This document shows positions 33,469 through 42,952 of a DNA stretch of 64,000 bases, piece after piece (position 1 is the stretch's first letter; each line of letters begins with the position of its first letter). The notes beneath the pieces are model-generated. The model was given only the letters and a program-made list of their open reading frames with translations, made no database searches and was not told the origin of the DNA. The stretch spans positions 722,562-786,561 of the forward strand of contig NZ_KE384533.1 of assembly GCF_000426525.1 (NCBI RefSeq). The letters run 5' to 3'. Made by a program: the position numbers and the translations under genes. This DNA is from Nocardioides alkalitolerans DSM 16699. GTDB lineage: Bacteria; Actinomycetota; Actinomycetes; Propionibacteriales; Nocardioidaceae.

Positions 33469-33741
33469 TCAGCTGCTCCCGCCGCAGCCGCCACCGCAGG
33501 ACGATCCGCACGAGCTGCCGCCCGAGTCGCCCCCACCGCCGGAGTCGCCCCCGCCCGAGTGGTGCCCGGAGTCGCCGCTGCTGCCGCAGCCGTAGGCGCC
33601 ACCGGTGGCGCCGCCGCCCCCGGCCGCCCATCCGGCGCGACGCCGGCCGTGCGAGCTGCGGCGTGCGGTGCGGTTGAAGCTGACCACGGTGGCCGTGAGG
33701 GCGAGCACGCCCACGACGGTGAGGACGACGACGACGGTCAT
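33469..33741 (-). CDS. Small membrane peptide with Gly/Ser/Cys-rich tail, possible MNIO substrate
   Basis: A 90-residue protein. Residues 2-21 form one membrane span (TVVVVLTVVGVLALTATVV), then a basic stretch, then a tail of Gly, Ser, Asp and His with four cysteines at 52, 78, 82 and 86; the last three are spaced C-x3-C-x3-C in CGSSCGGGCGG. His60-His61 precede them. ATG 33741 overlaps the stop of the upstream gene (ATGA). Being the last gene of an operon with a DUF692/MNIO enzyme, which in known cases modifies peptide cysteines, it is a good candidate substrate. That role is inference; a simple membrane protein of low complexity is the alternative. Confidence 0.8.
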   Translation of the reverse strand: MTVVVVLTVVGVLALTATVVSFNRTARRSSHGRRRAGWAAGGGGATGGAYGCGSSGDSGHHSGGGDSGGGGDSGGSSCGSSCGGGCGGSS

Positions 33742-34202
33742 GAGCCCGTTCCTTCCAGGAGGGCGCCCCCGCGACGTCGCGGGGTGAGGCGCCAGAGGTG
33801 GGAGCCGAGGCCGACCACGAGGGTGCGGCGACCGGCGAGACGGACGAGGGCGACACGGCGCCGTCCCTCGTGCACGTCGTGGAGGCCGAGCCAGTCGTCG
33901 GCCGTCGGCACGTCGACCGAGCCGTCGCGCAGGGCGGCGACGAAGCGTCGTACGTCGTCGTGGGCGCAGCCGTCGGCGGGGTGTGCCGCGGCCCAGGCGT
34001 GGAACGCGGTGCGCCATCCCGGCAGCTCGTCGAGCTCCGGTACGACGCGGAGCGCGCCGTCGCTGCGCTTGCGGTGCAGCACCCGCGTGGTGAGGCCGGC
34101 TCCGGCCGCGTCGACGCCGGGCGGCACGTCCCCGCGCAGGAGCGCGGCGAGCACCTCCTCCTGGCGGGCGGCCAACCGCTCCCGGGCGGTGCCGGTGGTC
34201 AC
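33738..34202 (-). CDS. Unknown protein, possible partner of the MNIO enzyme
   Basis: A 154-residue soluble protein. The N-terminal half (RERLAARQEEVLAALLRGD, then a segment with VPELDELPGWRTAFHAWA) recalls the helical start of DUF2063-type partner proteins that accompany MNIO enzymes, though I cannot confirm it. The C-terminal half (RRVALVRLAGRRTLVVGL) looks like a small beta-rich domain. GTG 34202 overlaps the MNIO stop (GTGA), and its own stop overlaps the start of the Cys-rich peptide gene. Tight coupling on both sides suggests it binds the enzyme, the peptide or both. Confidence 0.78.
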   Translation of the reverse strand: MTTGTARERLAARQEEVLAALLRGDVPPGVDAAGAGLTTRVLHRKRSDGALRVVPELDELPGWRTAFHAWAAAHPADGCAHDDVRRFVAALRDGSVDVPTADDWLGLHDVHEGRRRVALVRLAGRRTLVVGLGSHLWRLTPRRRGGALLEGTGS

Positions 34203-35071
34203 GCGTGCTCCCGCACGAGCGGCGCCGCGGCGGCGCGCAGCACGTCGTACTCGCTGCGGACCGCGGCCTCGGTGACGTCGTCGTCGCGCTCGAGCAGGAT
34301 GCCGGGCAGCGGGAGGCGGCGGTCGTCGTAGGCGGTGACGAGCGTGCGCAGCAGGGCCAGCACCGGCGGGGTCATCGGGTGGCCGTGCGTGTCGAGGTAG
34401 AGGCCGTCGGCGTGCTCCTCGCCGCCGGCGACGTGCACGTAGGCGACGGCGTCGAGCGGGAAGCGCAGCAGGTCGGCGACCGGGTCGGAGCCGCGGGCGG
34501 TGGCGCTGGCGTGCAGGTTGGCGACGTCGAGCACGAGCCGGCAGCCGGTGGCGTCGACCAGGGCGGTGAGGAAGTCGGCCTCGTCGAGGGTGTCCTCGGG
34601 CCACGTGAAGAGGGCGGCGATGTTCTCGACGGCGAGCGGCACGGGGAGCGCGTCCTGCGCGGCGCGGACGTTCTCCACGAGCACGGCGAGGCTGTCGGCG
34701 GTGCGCGCGGGCGGCAGCAGGTGGCCGGCCTCGAGCACGTCGCCGTGCAGCGGGTCGGGCGTGGTCGCGGCCCGCACGAACGCCACGTGCTCGCTCACCA
34801 GGGGGGCGCCGAGGGCGGTGGCGAGCGCCGCGAGGTGGGCGAGGCGGGCGGGGTCGGGCAGGTCGGCGCCGCCGAGGCCGAGGGTGACGCCGTGGGGCAC
34901 GACGGTCGCGCCGGCCCCGCGGAGCGCGAGGAGGGCGGGCGGCAGGCGGTCGGGGTGCACGTTCTCCGCGACGACCTCGGTGAACGACAGCTCGCCGGCG
35001 GCGGCGTACGACGCCAGCAGGTCGGCGATCGGTCGGCGCCAGGCGACCGCGGTGCCGCGCAGGCCGCTCAC
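34199..35071 (-). CDS. DUF692 / multinuclear non-heme iron oxidative enzyme (MNIO)
   Basis: A 290-residue TIM-barrel protein of DUF692, the MNIO family of MbnB and BufB, which use two or three irons and oxygen to rearrange cysteine residues in peptides. Likely metal ligands appear in the family order: His in VSEHVAF, Glu in LAVENIAAL, Asp and His in LDVANLHAS, His in YVHVAGGE, the pair in DTHGHP and Glu in LLERDDD. GTG 35071 overlaps the SRPBCC stop (GTGA) and gives family length. It lies between an SRPBCC gene and a small unknown protein, followed by a Cys-rich membrane peptide. Chemistry performed here is unknown. Confidence 0.9.
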   Translation of the reverse strand: MSGLRGTAVAWRRPIADLLASYAAAGELSFTEVVAENVHPDRLPPALLALRGAGATVVPHGVTLGLGGADLPDPARLAHLAALATALGAPLVSEHVAFVRAATTPDPLHGDVLEAGHLLPPARTADSLAVLVENVRAAQDALPVPLAVENIAALFTWPEDTLDEADFLTALVDATGCRLVLDVANLHASATARGSDPVADLLRFPLDAVAYVHVAGGEEHADGLYLDTHGHPMTPPVLALLRTLVTAYDDRRLPLPGILLERDDDVTEAAVRSEYDVLRAAAAPLVREHA

Positions 35072-35586
35072 GCCGGGTCCCCGGAGGGCGACGGGCCCGC
35101 GGTCACCACCGCGAGGACGACGGGGTCGGCGCAGGCACCGGCGAACGCGTCGATGCGCGCCCGGATCTCGCGACCGAGCAGCCACTGGCCGATCGGCTCG
35201 GCGACGCGGCGGAGCCAGGCGGGCCGGACCGCGTACGTGTACTTCCACGCGGCGACCGCGCCCTCGACCGTGACGCCGTCGACCTCGCGGGCCTCCGGCG
35301 TGAAGCGCCAGCCGCCGCCGAACGACGCGAAGAACCACGGGCCCTTCACCATCGTCATGCCGACGGAGGTGGGCGGGCGGTAGGAGACGTACTCGCTGAT
35401 CATGCGCGGCCCGACCCGGGCCCGGGTCAGGGTGCGCACGCCCTTGGCGGGCCGGTCGGCGCCCAGTAGCTCCTGGTGGCGGATGAACGGGTCCCAGCGC
35501 AGCCGCGTCGCGCCCGTCGTCTGCGAGACGGCGAACGCCTGGTCGGGGGTGACGGGCACCCACCGCGAGACGGAGACCTGAGGCAT
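35068..35586 (-). CDS. SRPBCC family protein heading the MNIO operon
   Basis: A 172-residue START-like protein beginning MPQVSVSRWVPVTPDQAFAV, the usual first strand and helix of SRPBCC proteins. It has GGGWRFTPEAREVDGVTVEG strands and a long basic C-terminal helix (RPAWLRRVAEPIGQWLLGRE). No catalytic residues can be assigned. It is the first gene of a four-gene coupled operon; its stop overlaps the MNIO start. A terminator separates it from the aldo/keto reductase gene. A lipid-binding or accessory role is possible but unsupported. Confidence 0.85.
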   Translation of the reverse strand: MPQVSVSRWVPVTPDQAFAVSQTTGATRLRWDPFIRHQELLGADRPAKGVRTLTRARVGPRMISEYVSYRPPTSVGMTMVKGPWFFASFGGGWRFTPEAREVDGVTVEGAVAAWKYTYAVRPAWLRRVAEPIGQWLLGREIRARIDAFAGACADPVVLAVVTAGPSPSGDPA

Positions 35587-35622
35587 GCCGGCGAGTGTTC
35601 CGTCGCCGGGGGCACCGCAAAC

Positions 35623-35654
35623 GCGGCGCGTGGGGGCGTGCCCCCGCGCGCCGC
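35623..35654 (-). terminator. Terminator hairpin between AKR gene and MNIO operon
   Basis: 15-base arms GCGGCGCGTGGGGGC and GCCCCCGCGCGCCGC, one mismatch, two-base loop. It lies 11 bases after the minus-strand AKR stop, so the MNIO operon downstream is probably a separate transcript. Confidence 0.7.
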
Positions 35655-35664
35655 GACCGGGTGG

Positions 35665-36597
35665 TCAGCCGGCGAGCGCGGCGACCTCGTCGGCGGTGAG
35701 CTCGAGCGTCATCGACTCGACGAGCGCGGTGAGCTGCTCGGGGTTGCGGGCGCTCGCGATCGGGGCCGAGACGACCGGCTGGGCGCGCAGCCACGCGAGC
35801 GCCACGGCGGTGGGGCTGACTCCGTGCGCGGAGGCGATCTCGAGCTGGGCGGCGAGCACGCGGTCGGCGCCGGGCTTCTGCGCGTACGACGCCGCGGTGC
35901 CCGCGCGGGGCGAGTCGACCTGGGCGCCGGCGGCGTACTTGCCGGTGAGGAAGCCGCTCGCGAGGGCCGAGTACGGCGTCTCCTGGATGCCGAGCTCGGC
36001 GAGGGTCGGCACGAGGTCGGTCTCGATGTCGCGGGCCAGGAGGTTCCAGCGGTCCTGGCTGACGGTGAAGCCGGTGACGCCCTGCTCGGCGGCCAGCGCG
36101 ACGGCGCCGCGCAGGCGCTCGGCGGAGAAGTTCGAGGCGCCCAGGTGGAGCGCCTTGCCCTCGGCCACCAGCGCGCCGAACGCGGCGACGTACTCGGCCT
36201 GCGGCACCGACTCGTCGTCGACGTGGGCGTAGTAGAGGTCGACGTGGTCGGTCTGGAGGCGCTCCAGCGACTCGTCGAGCGCGGTGCGGAGGTTCTCCGG
36301 CGCGAGGCCCTCGCGGCCGTCGCCCTGGCCCACCTTCGTGGCCACGACGACCTGGTCGCGCACGCCGCGGGCGGTGATCCACTCGCCGATGATGCGCTCG
36401 GAGTCGCCGATCGCCCGGCCGTCCACCCACTGCGGATACATGTCGGCCGTGTCGATCGAGCGGCCGCCGGCGGCCAGCCACGCGTCGAGCACGGCGAACC
36501 CCTGGTCGCGGTCGGCGGTCCAGCCGAACACGTTGCCGCCGAGCATCAGCGGGCCGAGGTCGAGCGTGGTGGGGGTGGTCGTCGCGGGAGAGGTCAC
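35665..36597 (-). CDS. Aldo/keto reductase
   Basis: A 310-residue NADPH-dependent aldo/keto reductase. The catalytic tetrad is visible as Asp and Tyr in SIDTADMYPQW, Lys in VVVATKVGQGD and His in DLYYAHVDDES. The C-terminal cofactor region SAPIASARNPEQL is typical of the AKR11/YajO-like groups. GTG 36597 has an AGGAG site eight bases upstream; the open frame continues far upstream only as shadow of other genes. It is followed by its own terminator. Substrate unknown. Confidence 0.92.
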   Translation of the reverse strand: MTSPATTTPTTLDLGPLMLGGNVFGWTADRDQGFAVLDAWLAAGGRSIDTADMYPQWVDGRAIGDSERIIGEWITARGVRDQVVVATKVGQGDGREGLAPENLRTALDESLERLQTDHVDLYYAHVDDESVPQAEYVAAFGALVAEGKALHLGASNFSAERLRGAVALAAEQGVTGFTVSQDRWNLLARDIETDLVPTLAELGIQETPYSALASGFLTGKYAAGAQVDSPRAGTAASYAQKPGADRVLAAQLEIASAHGVSPTAVALAWLRAQPVVSAPIASARNPEQLTALVESMTLELTADEVAALAG

Positions 36598-36668
36598 GGG
36601 CAGGACTCCTGGGGGATCGGGGGTGCGGTCACCTCTCCCAACGCTCGCGCCCGTCGATGATTCCCCGC

Positions 36669-37019
36669 TCAGAGCCCGAACTGCTCGTGCCGGGCGGCGG
36701 GCACGAGGTCGGCGTACTCCGCGTTCTTCTGCACGAACTTCGTGAAGAAGGGGCAGTAGGGCAGCAGCTGGCGGCCGTCGGCGCGGAGCCCGTCGAGCAC
36801 CTGCACGGCCAGCTCCTTCGCGAGGCCCTGACCGGCGAACGACTCGCCGATCTCCGTGTGGAGGATCGCGACGACCGTGCCGGGGCCGGCGTCGCCGTCC
36901 TTCAGCTCGTACGTCGCGAAGCCGGCGAGGTCGCCGCCGACGTGGATCTCGAAGCGGTGCTCGTCGGTGTTCTCGACGACGGTGGGGCCGGGGGCGTCGG
37001 ACGGCTGCTCGGTGGTCAT
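36669..37019 (-). CDS. GNAT-like acetyltransferase (YjdJ type)
   Basis: A 116-residue protein of the short GNAT group (PF14542 type). Core elements are HRFEIHVGGDLAGFATYEL, ILHTEIGESFAGQGLAKEL with the acetyl-CoA loop, and LLPYCPFFTKFVQKNAEYAD, where the cysteine is conserved in the family. Such proteins are about 90-110 residues long and poorly characterised. It lies upstream of the AKR gene on the same strand with a 71-base gap. Acetyl-CoA binding is likely; the acceptor is unknown. Confidence 0.88.
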   Translation of the reverse strand: MTTEQPSDAPGPTVVENTDEHRFEIHVGGDLAGFATYELKDGDAGPGTVVAILHTEIGESFAGQGLAKELAVQVLDGLRADGRQLLPYCPFFTKFVQKNAEYADLVPAARHEQFGL

Positions 37020-37173
37020 GGCGCGAATCTACCGCTCTGACCTGGCCGAACGCTCGGTCGGTGGGCCTCCTGGTGGGCCCGGGCCGTGACGTTCGCCTCA
37101 GATCGGGCCGTTTCGGTCGTTGCGGTCGGAGGTGACTTGTGCGTAACCCACGACACAGCGGACCCTGGCGGGC

Positions 37174-38583
<1,410 letters not shown>

Positions 38584-38585
38584 GG

Positions 38586-38891
38586 GTGGAGCACCCGGAG
38601 CACGACATCGAGGCGCTCGTCGTCGACTGCCACCCGGTCGACGGCGGGGACCTCGCGTGCTTCCGGGTGCTCATCCTGCTGCGGCGCGAGATCGAGCACC
38701 TGGCGCCCGGCGCCGTCGTCTGCCTGACGACGACGGACCCCGTGGCGCCGATCGACCTGCCGGCCTGGTGCCGGCTCACCGGGCACGAGTACCTGGGTCC
38801 CGTGCCCGGGCGGCCCACCCCGACGTACGGCGTGCGCGTGGCCGCCGCGCCGCACGCCACCCGCCCCGACCGGCCCTGGCACCGGGCCTGA
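38586..38891 (+). CDS. TusA-like protein lacking the CPxP motif
   Basis: A 101-residue protein with the TusA/SirA-like fold: ALVVDCHPVDGGDLACFRVL, then LAPGAVVCLTTTDPVAPIDL and PAWCRLTGHEYLG, which is the conserved second half of the family. The usual Cys-Pro-x-Pro active site at the start of helix 1 is absent; the nearest cysteine is in VDCHPVDG. Classic sulfur transfer is therefore doubtful. GTG 38586 lies two bases after the malic enzyme stop, so it is co-transcribed. The link between the two functions is not clear. Confidence 0.75.
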   Translation: MEHPEHDIEALVVDCHPVDGGDLACFRVLILLRREIEHLAPGAVVCLTTTDPVAPIDLPAWCRLTGHEYLGPVPGRPTPTYGVRVAAAPHATRPDRPWHRA

Positions 38892-38909
38892 TCCCCCCGG
38901 TCGGGGACC

Positions 38910-40970
38910 TCAGCCGGCCTGGGGCGCGACCTCGCGCGGCCACCAGAACCGCTCGCCGAGCAGCAGCGCGATCGCCGGCACCACGACCGTGCGCACGAGG
39001 AGCGTGTCGAGCAGGACGCCGATGCAGATCACGACGCCGAGCTGCGCGAGCACCACCAGCGGCAGAACGCCGAGCACGGCGAAGACCGCGGCGAGCAGGA
39101 TGCCGGCGCTGGTGATCACGCCGCCGGTCGCGCCGAGCGCCCGCAGCACGCCCTCCCGGGTCCCGTGGACGGCGGCCTCCTCGCGGGTGCGGGTGACGAG
39201 GAAGATGTTGTAGTCGATCCCGAGCGCCACCAGGAAGAGGAACGCGAAGAGCGGCACGTTGCCCGCGAGGCTCTCGAAGCCCAGCACGCCGGTGAACAGC
39301 CACCACGACGCGCCCATGCTGGCGGCGTACGTCGCCACCACCGTGCCCACCAGGATCACCGGCGCCACCACGGAGCGCAGCAGCACGAGCAGCACGCCCA
39401 GCACGAGCGCCAGGATGAGCGGCAGGATGACGACCCGGTCGCGGCTGTTGCCGTCGGCCTCGTCGATCGAGCTGGCCTCCGCGCCGCCGACGAACGTGTC
39501 GTCGTACGACGCCAGCGCCTCCCGCAGCGCGAGCACCGCGGCGTCGGTCTCGGCGCTGCCGGGGGTGCCCTCGAGCACGACGTCGAGCTGGGTGACGCCC
39601 TCGCCCTCGGCGGTCGGCTGCACCGACGCCACCCCGTCGACCGCCTCGACCGCGGCGGCGACCTCGCCCGCGTCGGCACGGGTCACGACCTGGGTGGGCT
39701 CGGCGGTGCCGGCGGGGAAGGACTCGGCGATGCGGGCGCTGGCGCTGATGGCCTCGGGCTCGTCGAGGAACTGGTCGGCGGTGTCGAGACCGGTCGCGAT
39801 CTGCGTGGTGCCGATCGCGAGGGCGCCGAGCAGCACGGCGGAGCCGACCACGGCCACGACCGGCTTGCGGGCGACCGTGTCGCCGACGCGCCGCCAGCCC
39901 GAGCGGGACTCGACCAGCACGGTGTCGCCCTGGTGCGGCACCTTGGGCCAGAACACCCAGCGGCCGAAGCAGACGAGGAAGGCGGGCAGCACCAGCAGCA
40001 CGAACGCGGCGGCGACGGCGATGCCGACGGCGCAGGCGAGGCCGAGCCCGCGGGTGGTCGGGGTGAGCGACAGCAGCAGGGTGAGCACGCCCGCGACCAC
40101 GGTGCCGGCGCTCGTGAGCACCGCCTCCGCCGTACGGCGCAGCGCGACCGCCATCGCCTCGCGGCGGTCGTCGACGACGCGCAGCTCGTCGCGGTAGCGG
40201 GAGATCAGCAGCAACGCGTAGTTCGTTCCTGCGCCGAACACGAGCACCGAGAGGATGCCGATGGTCGACTCGTCCCAGGCGACGTCGAACGCGGCCATCA
40301 CGTGGGTCGCGAGCACGGCGGCGAGGCGGTCGGCGACGCCGACGACGGTGAGCGGCACGATCCAGAGCACGGGGCTGCGGTACGTGACGATCAGCAGCAG
40401 CGCCACGACGAGCGCCGTGACGGCGAGCAGCCGCGTGTTGGCGCCGTCGAAGACCGCGGCGAGGTCGGCCTCGATGCCGGCCGGCCCGGTGACCTGGGCG
40501 GTCACCCCGTCCGGCACCTCGGCGTCGAGCCGGTCGCGCAGCTCGCCCACGAGGTCCGCGCTCTCGGTGGCGCTGGCCCCGGAGACGGGCAGGACGGCGA
40601 TGGCGGCCGTGCCGTCCTCCGCCGGGATGATCGGCGTCGCGGCCCCGCCGGTGCCCTGGGGGTCGGTCGTGGTCGCGAGGTCGGCCACCAGCGTCTCGAG
40701 GTCGGGCAGGACGGCGGTGATGTCGCCGGAGTCCACCGTGAAGAGCACGACGGCCGCCGACGCGTCGTCGTCCGGGAGGGCCTCGCGGAGCGCGACCGCC
40801 TCGGTGCTGTCGGCACCGGCCGGGATCGCGTCGAGCGGCGTGCGCTCCCGCTCGCCCTCGCCGACGACGCCGATGACCACCCCGGCGAGCAGGATCGGCA
40901 GCAGGGCGACGAGCCACGCCGTACGACGCCCCACGATCACCGATCGGAGGGCACTGAGACGCTGGACCAT
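38910..40970 (-). CDS. MMPL family RND-type transporter
   Basis: A 686-residue MMPL transporter with two halves of external domain plus membrane bundle. Family motifs are GAGTNYALLLISRYRDEL in the first half and VALGIDYNIFLVTRTREEA in the second; in the first the usual Asp before Tyr is Asn. ATG 40970 has GAGGAG five bases upstream and is preferred over an ATG 24 bases further up. It is divergent from a MarR gene across 63 bases with an AT-rich palindrome, so it is probably under MarR control. Export of hydrophobic compounds is likely; the substrate is unknown. Confidence 0.93.
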   Translation of the reverse strand: MVQRLSALRSVIVGRRTAWLVALLPILLAGVVIGVVGEGERERTPLDAIPAGADSTEAVALREALPDDDASAAVVLFTVDSGDITAVLPDLETLVADLATTTDPQGTGGAATPIIPAEDGTAAIAVLPVSGASATESADLVGELRDRLDAEVPDGVTAQVTGPAGIEADLAAVFDGANTRLLAVTALVVALLLIVTYRSPVLWIVPLTVVGVADRLAAVLATHVMAAFDVAWDESTIGILSVLVFGAGTNYALLLISRYRDELRVVDDRREAMAVALRRTAEAVLTSAGTVVAGVLTLLLSLTPTTRGLGLACAVGIAVAAAFVLLVLPAFLVCFGRWVFWPKVPHQGDTVLVESRSGWRRVGDTVARKPVVAVVGSAVLLGALAIGTTQIATGLDTADQFLDEPEAISASARIAESFPAGTAEPTQVVTRADAGEVAAAVEAVDGVASVQPTAEGEGVTQLDVVLEGTPGSAETDAAVLALREALASYDDTFVGGAEASSIDEADGNSRDRVVILPLILALVLGVLLVLLRSVVAPVILVGTVVATYAASMGASWWLFTGVLGFESLAGNVPLFAFLFLVALGIDYNIFLVTRTREEAAVHGTREGVLRALGATGGVITSAGILLAAVFAVLGVLPLVVLAQLGVVICIGVLLDTLLVRTVVVPAIALLLGERFWWPREVAPQAG

Positions 40971-41014
40971 GCAGACTCCTCGTGGAAAACTCACCGGAAC
41001 GACAGTTCAGCAGA

Positions 41015-41025
41015 TTAATCATTAA
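41015..41025. promoter_or_regulatory. Candidate MarR operator
   Basis: TTAATCATTAA, a perfect 5-base palindrome around one base, stands out as AT-rich in this GC-rich DNA and lies in the 63-base gap between the divergent MMPL and MarR genes, nine bases before the MarR start. Confidence 0.6.
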
Positions 41026-41033
41026 GTAGGTGA

Positions 41034-41543
41034 ATGACAATCTCGTCCGAAGGATCGCCGTCGGAGGCGGACGCGCTCATCGCCGCCCACGTCGGTGAGT
41101 GGAGGCAGACGGAGGCGCTGCTCGCGCTGCGCGAGCTGGTCGACCGGGGTCAGACCGTACGGCGCGTGGTCGCCCGTCGCGCCGGGCTCGGCGAGTCCGA
41201 GCTCGTGGCGCTCGAGCACCTGATCCGCGGCCCGATGGGTCCGGCGGAGCTGGCGCGCCTGCTCGAGGTCTCGACGCCGGCGGGCACGGGCATCGTCGAC
41301 CGGCTCGTGGCGCGCGGCCACGCCGAGCGGCGCTCCCACGAGGGCGACCGGCGCCGTACGGCGGTGCACGTCACCGACTCGGGACGCGCCGAGGTCGTCG
41401 CCCACCTGCTGCCGATGTTCGCCGGCCTCGCCGCCATCGACGGCAGCTTCGACGACGCCGAGCGTGCGGTGGTCGCGCGCTACCTGCGCGGTGCGCTCGC
41501 CGCGATCGACGCCGTCATCGACGCGGGTCCCGCGGACGGCTGA
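41034..41543 (+). CDS. MarR family regulator
   Basis: A 169-residue winged-helix regulator. The DNA-binding core is ESELVALEHLIRGPMGPAEL, then VSTPAGTGIVDRLVARGHAE with the wing RRSHEGDRRRTAVHVTDSG, all typical of MarR. Flanking helices should form the dimer. It is divergent from an MMPL transporter gene with a palindrome between them and most likely represses it. Its stop codon is the first base triplet of a 12-base tandem repeat. The inducing ligand is unknown. Confidence 0.92.
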   Translation: MTISSEGSPSEADALIAAHVGEWRQTEALLALRELVDRGQTVRRVVARRAGLGESELVALEHLIRGPMGPAELARLLEVSTPAGTGIVDRLVARGHAERRSHEGDRRRTAVHVTDSGRAEVVAHLLPMFAGLAAIDGSFDDAERAVVARYLRGALAAIDAVIDAGPADG

Positions 41544-41576
41544 GCGGGCGGTTGAGCGGGCGGCTGAGCGGGTGGT
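41541..41576 (+). repeat. 12-base tandem repeat at the MarR stop codon
   Basis: Three units of TGAGCGGGCGGY, the first beginning with the MarR stop TGA. It opens the 361-base non-coding gap 41544-41904, the rest of which is filled by the family C hairpin repeats. Confidence 0.7.
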
Positions 41577-41599
41577 CGGTCGGGCGCCTGGCGTCGGGT

Positions 41600-41894
41600 G
41601 CGGACTGAGGCCCGCGAAACGTGCGGGCGTGAGTCCGCGGCCAGCGAGGGGGGCGTGGGTGCGGACTGAGGCCCGTGGAAGGTGTCGGCGTGAGTCCGCG
41701 GCCAGCGAGGGGCGTGGGTGCGGACCGAGGCCCGTGGAAGGTGCGGGCGTGAGTCCGCGGCCAGCGCGAGGGGGTCGCGCGCTTGGCGTCGGGTGCGGAC
41801 TGAGGCCCGCGAAAGGTGTGGGCGTGAGTCCGCGGCCGGCGAGGGGGGCGTGGGTGCGGACTGAGGCCCGTGGAAGGTGGGGGCGTGAGTCCGC
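41600..41894 (+). repeat. Family C hairpin array, five units (3' side of AbiEi-type gene)
   Basis: Five direct units, each with arm GCGGACY, a 25-base middle close to GAGGCCCGYGRAAGGTG, and arm AGTCCGC. Left arms start at 41600, 41661, 41720, 41795 and 41856; the right arm always starts exactly 32 bases later, giving 39-base hairpins. Inner GCCCG and CGGGC can extend most stems. Units are joined by GGCCAGCGAGGGG-like spacers. The same unit occurs twice on the other side of the next gene. Confidence 0.85.
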
Positions 41895-41904
41895 GAGGCA
41901 GGTG

Positions 41905-42882
41905 TCAGGCGGCGGCAGGGCGAGTCTGCGGAACGCCGAGCGCCGCGAGGTCGGCAGCGACCTGGGCGGAGTCCGTCCGAAGCTCGATCGTGCTGCAGCG
42001 GACCACCAGGCGCATCGGGTCGACCAGCCTCCGTTGACGGGCCATGTCGTCGATCCACTGCTCCACGTCGCGGTGGAACGAGCCGTCCACCTCGAGCGCG
42101 ACGACGCGGCCGTCGGGCAGGTCCCACTCGCCGTCCGTCCAGCGCCTCGTTCCGGCGCTGTCGGTCCGCCGTACCTGGCGTCTCGGAGGCTCGAGCCCGT
42201 GCTCGCGGCACATGTCGCCCACGTCGATCTCGCCCATCGAGTGGGCCCCTCCGGCGATGTCCTCGAGGAGGGCGGCGATCAGCGTCGACCGGCGCAGCTC
42301 GGGGAGGCGTGGCAGCCATGACTGGAGGCGCTCGGCGGGGACCAGTCGCTGCTGGACGCAGGCGGCGAGAAGCCCGCCCGCGCTGCGTGGCGACGGGACC
42401 CGTGAGGCGAGGAGGAGCGCGGCCGGCTCGACCGCCAGGACCGGTAGCCGCGAGCGGTGGCAGATCCACTGGTCGAAGGGCCGCCGTGTGCGCCAGAACT
42501 CGACGCCGTCGAGGTGGCGTCCCTGGATGTTGGTGCCGACCACGACGGTGACCGTCGTCGACTCCCAGCCGCGCAGTCCGTGCAGCTCGAGCGCCGTCCG
42601 ACCGGCGAGAGCGGCGGTGTGCGGGGTGTGGAGCAGGGCGAGCCAGCGACGCTGCTCGTCCGACAGGGGGCCGGTCGTCGTGCTGACGACGGTCGCTGAC
42701 CGCAGGGCCCATCGGCCGGCGGCGACGCGGCGTCGTACGACGTCGTCACCGACGCCGAGAGCGCGCAGCTGACGTCGGGCCAGGAGTCCGGACTGGCGGG
42801 CGCCCACCTGGGCGACGGCGTCCTCCCGGGCGCGTCGCGCGAGGCGTGACGCCTCGACGTCGGACGGCTCTCGACTCCCCAT
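41905..42882 (-). CDS. AbiEi-like winged-helix / DUF559-type nuclease-fold protein
   Basis: A 325-residue protein common as a solo gene in actinomycetes. The N-terminus is a winged helix of the AbiEi antitoxin type (QSGLLARRQLRALGVGDDVV, then RRRVAAGRWALRSATVV). The C-terminal 90 residues resemble the Vsr/DUF559 nuclease fold: Asp in GEWDLPDGRVVALEVDGSFH, with Glu and Asp following, then DDMARQRRL. No toxin gene of the AbiEii type adjoins, so it is not a plain toxin-antitoxin pair. ATG 42882. It is enclosed by seven copies of the family C hairpin. Whether the nuclease fold is active is unknown. Confidence 0.82.
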   Translation of the reverse strand: MGSREPSDVEASRLARRAREDAVAQVGARQSGLLARRQLRALGVGDDVVRRRVAAGRWALRSATVVSTTTGPLSDEQRRWLALLHTPHTAALAGRTALELHGLRGWESTTVTVVVGTNIQGRHLDGVEFWRTRRPFDQWICHRSRLPVLAVEPAALLLASRVPSPRSAGGLLAACVQQRLVPAERLQSWLPRLPELRRSTLIAALLEDIAGGAHSMGEIDVGDMCREHGLEPPRRQVRRTDSAGTRRWTDGEWDLPDGRVVALEVDGSFHRDVEQWIDDMARQRRLVDPMRLVVRCSTIELRTDSAQVAADLAALGVPQTRPAAA

Positions 42883-42952
42883 GGCCCCAGGTTGCCGGAG
42901 CGCGGCGGCCGGCGTCGTCGGTCGTCCACAGGGATGGCCGTGTCGATGCGTC

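Noticed and set aside
41905..42882. Complete AbiE toxin-antitoxin system.
   Set aside because: No AbiEii-type nucleotidyltransferase gene lies next to it; neighbours are a MarR gene and polyphosphate glucokinase. Only the winged-helix head is AbiEi-like.
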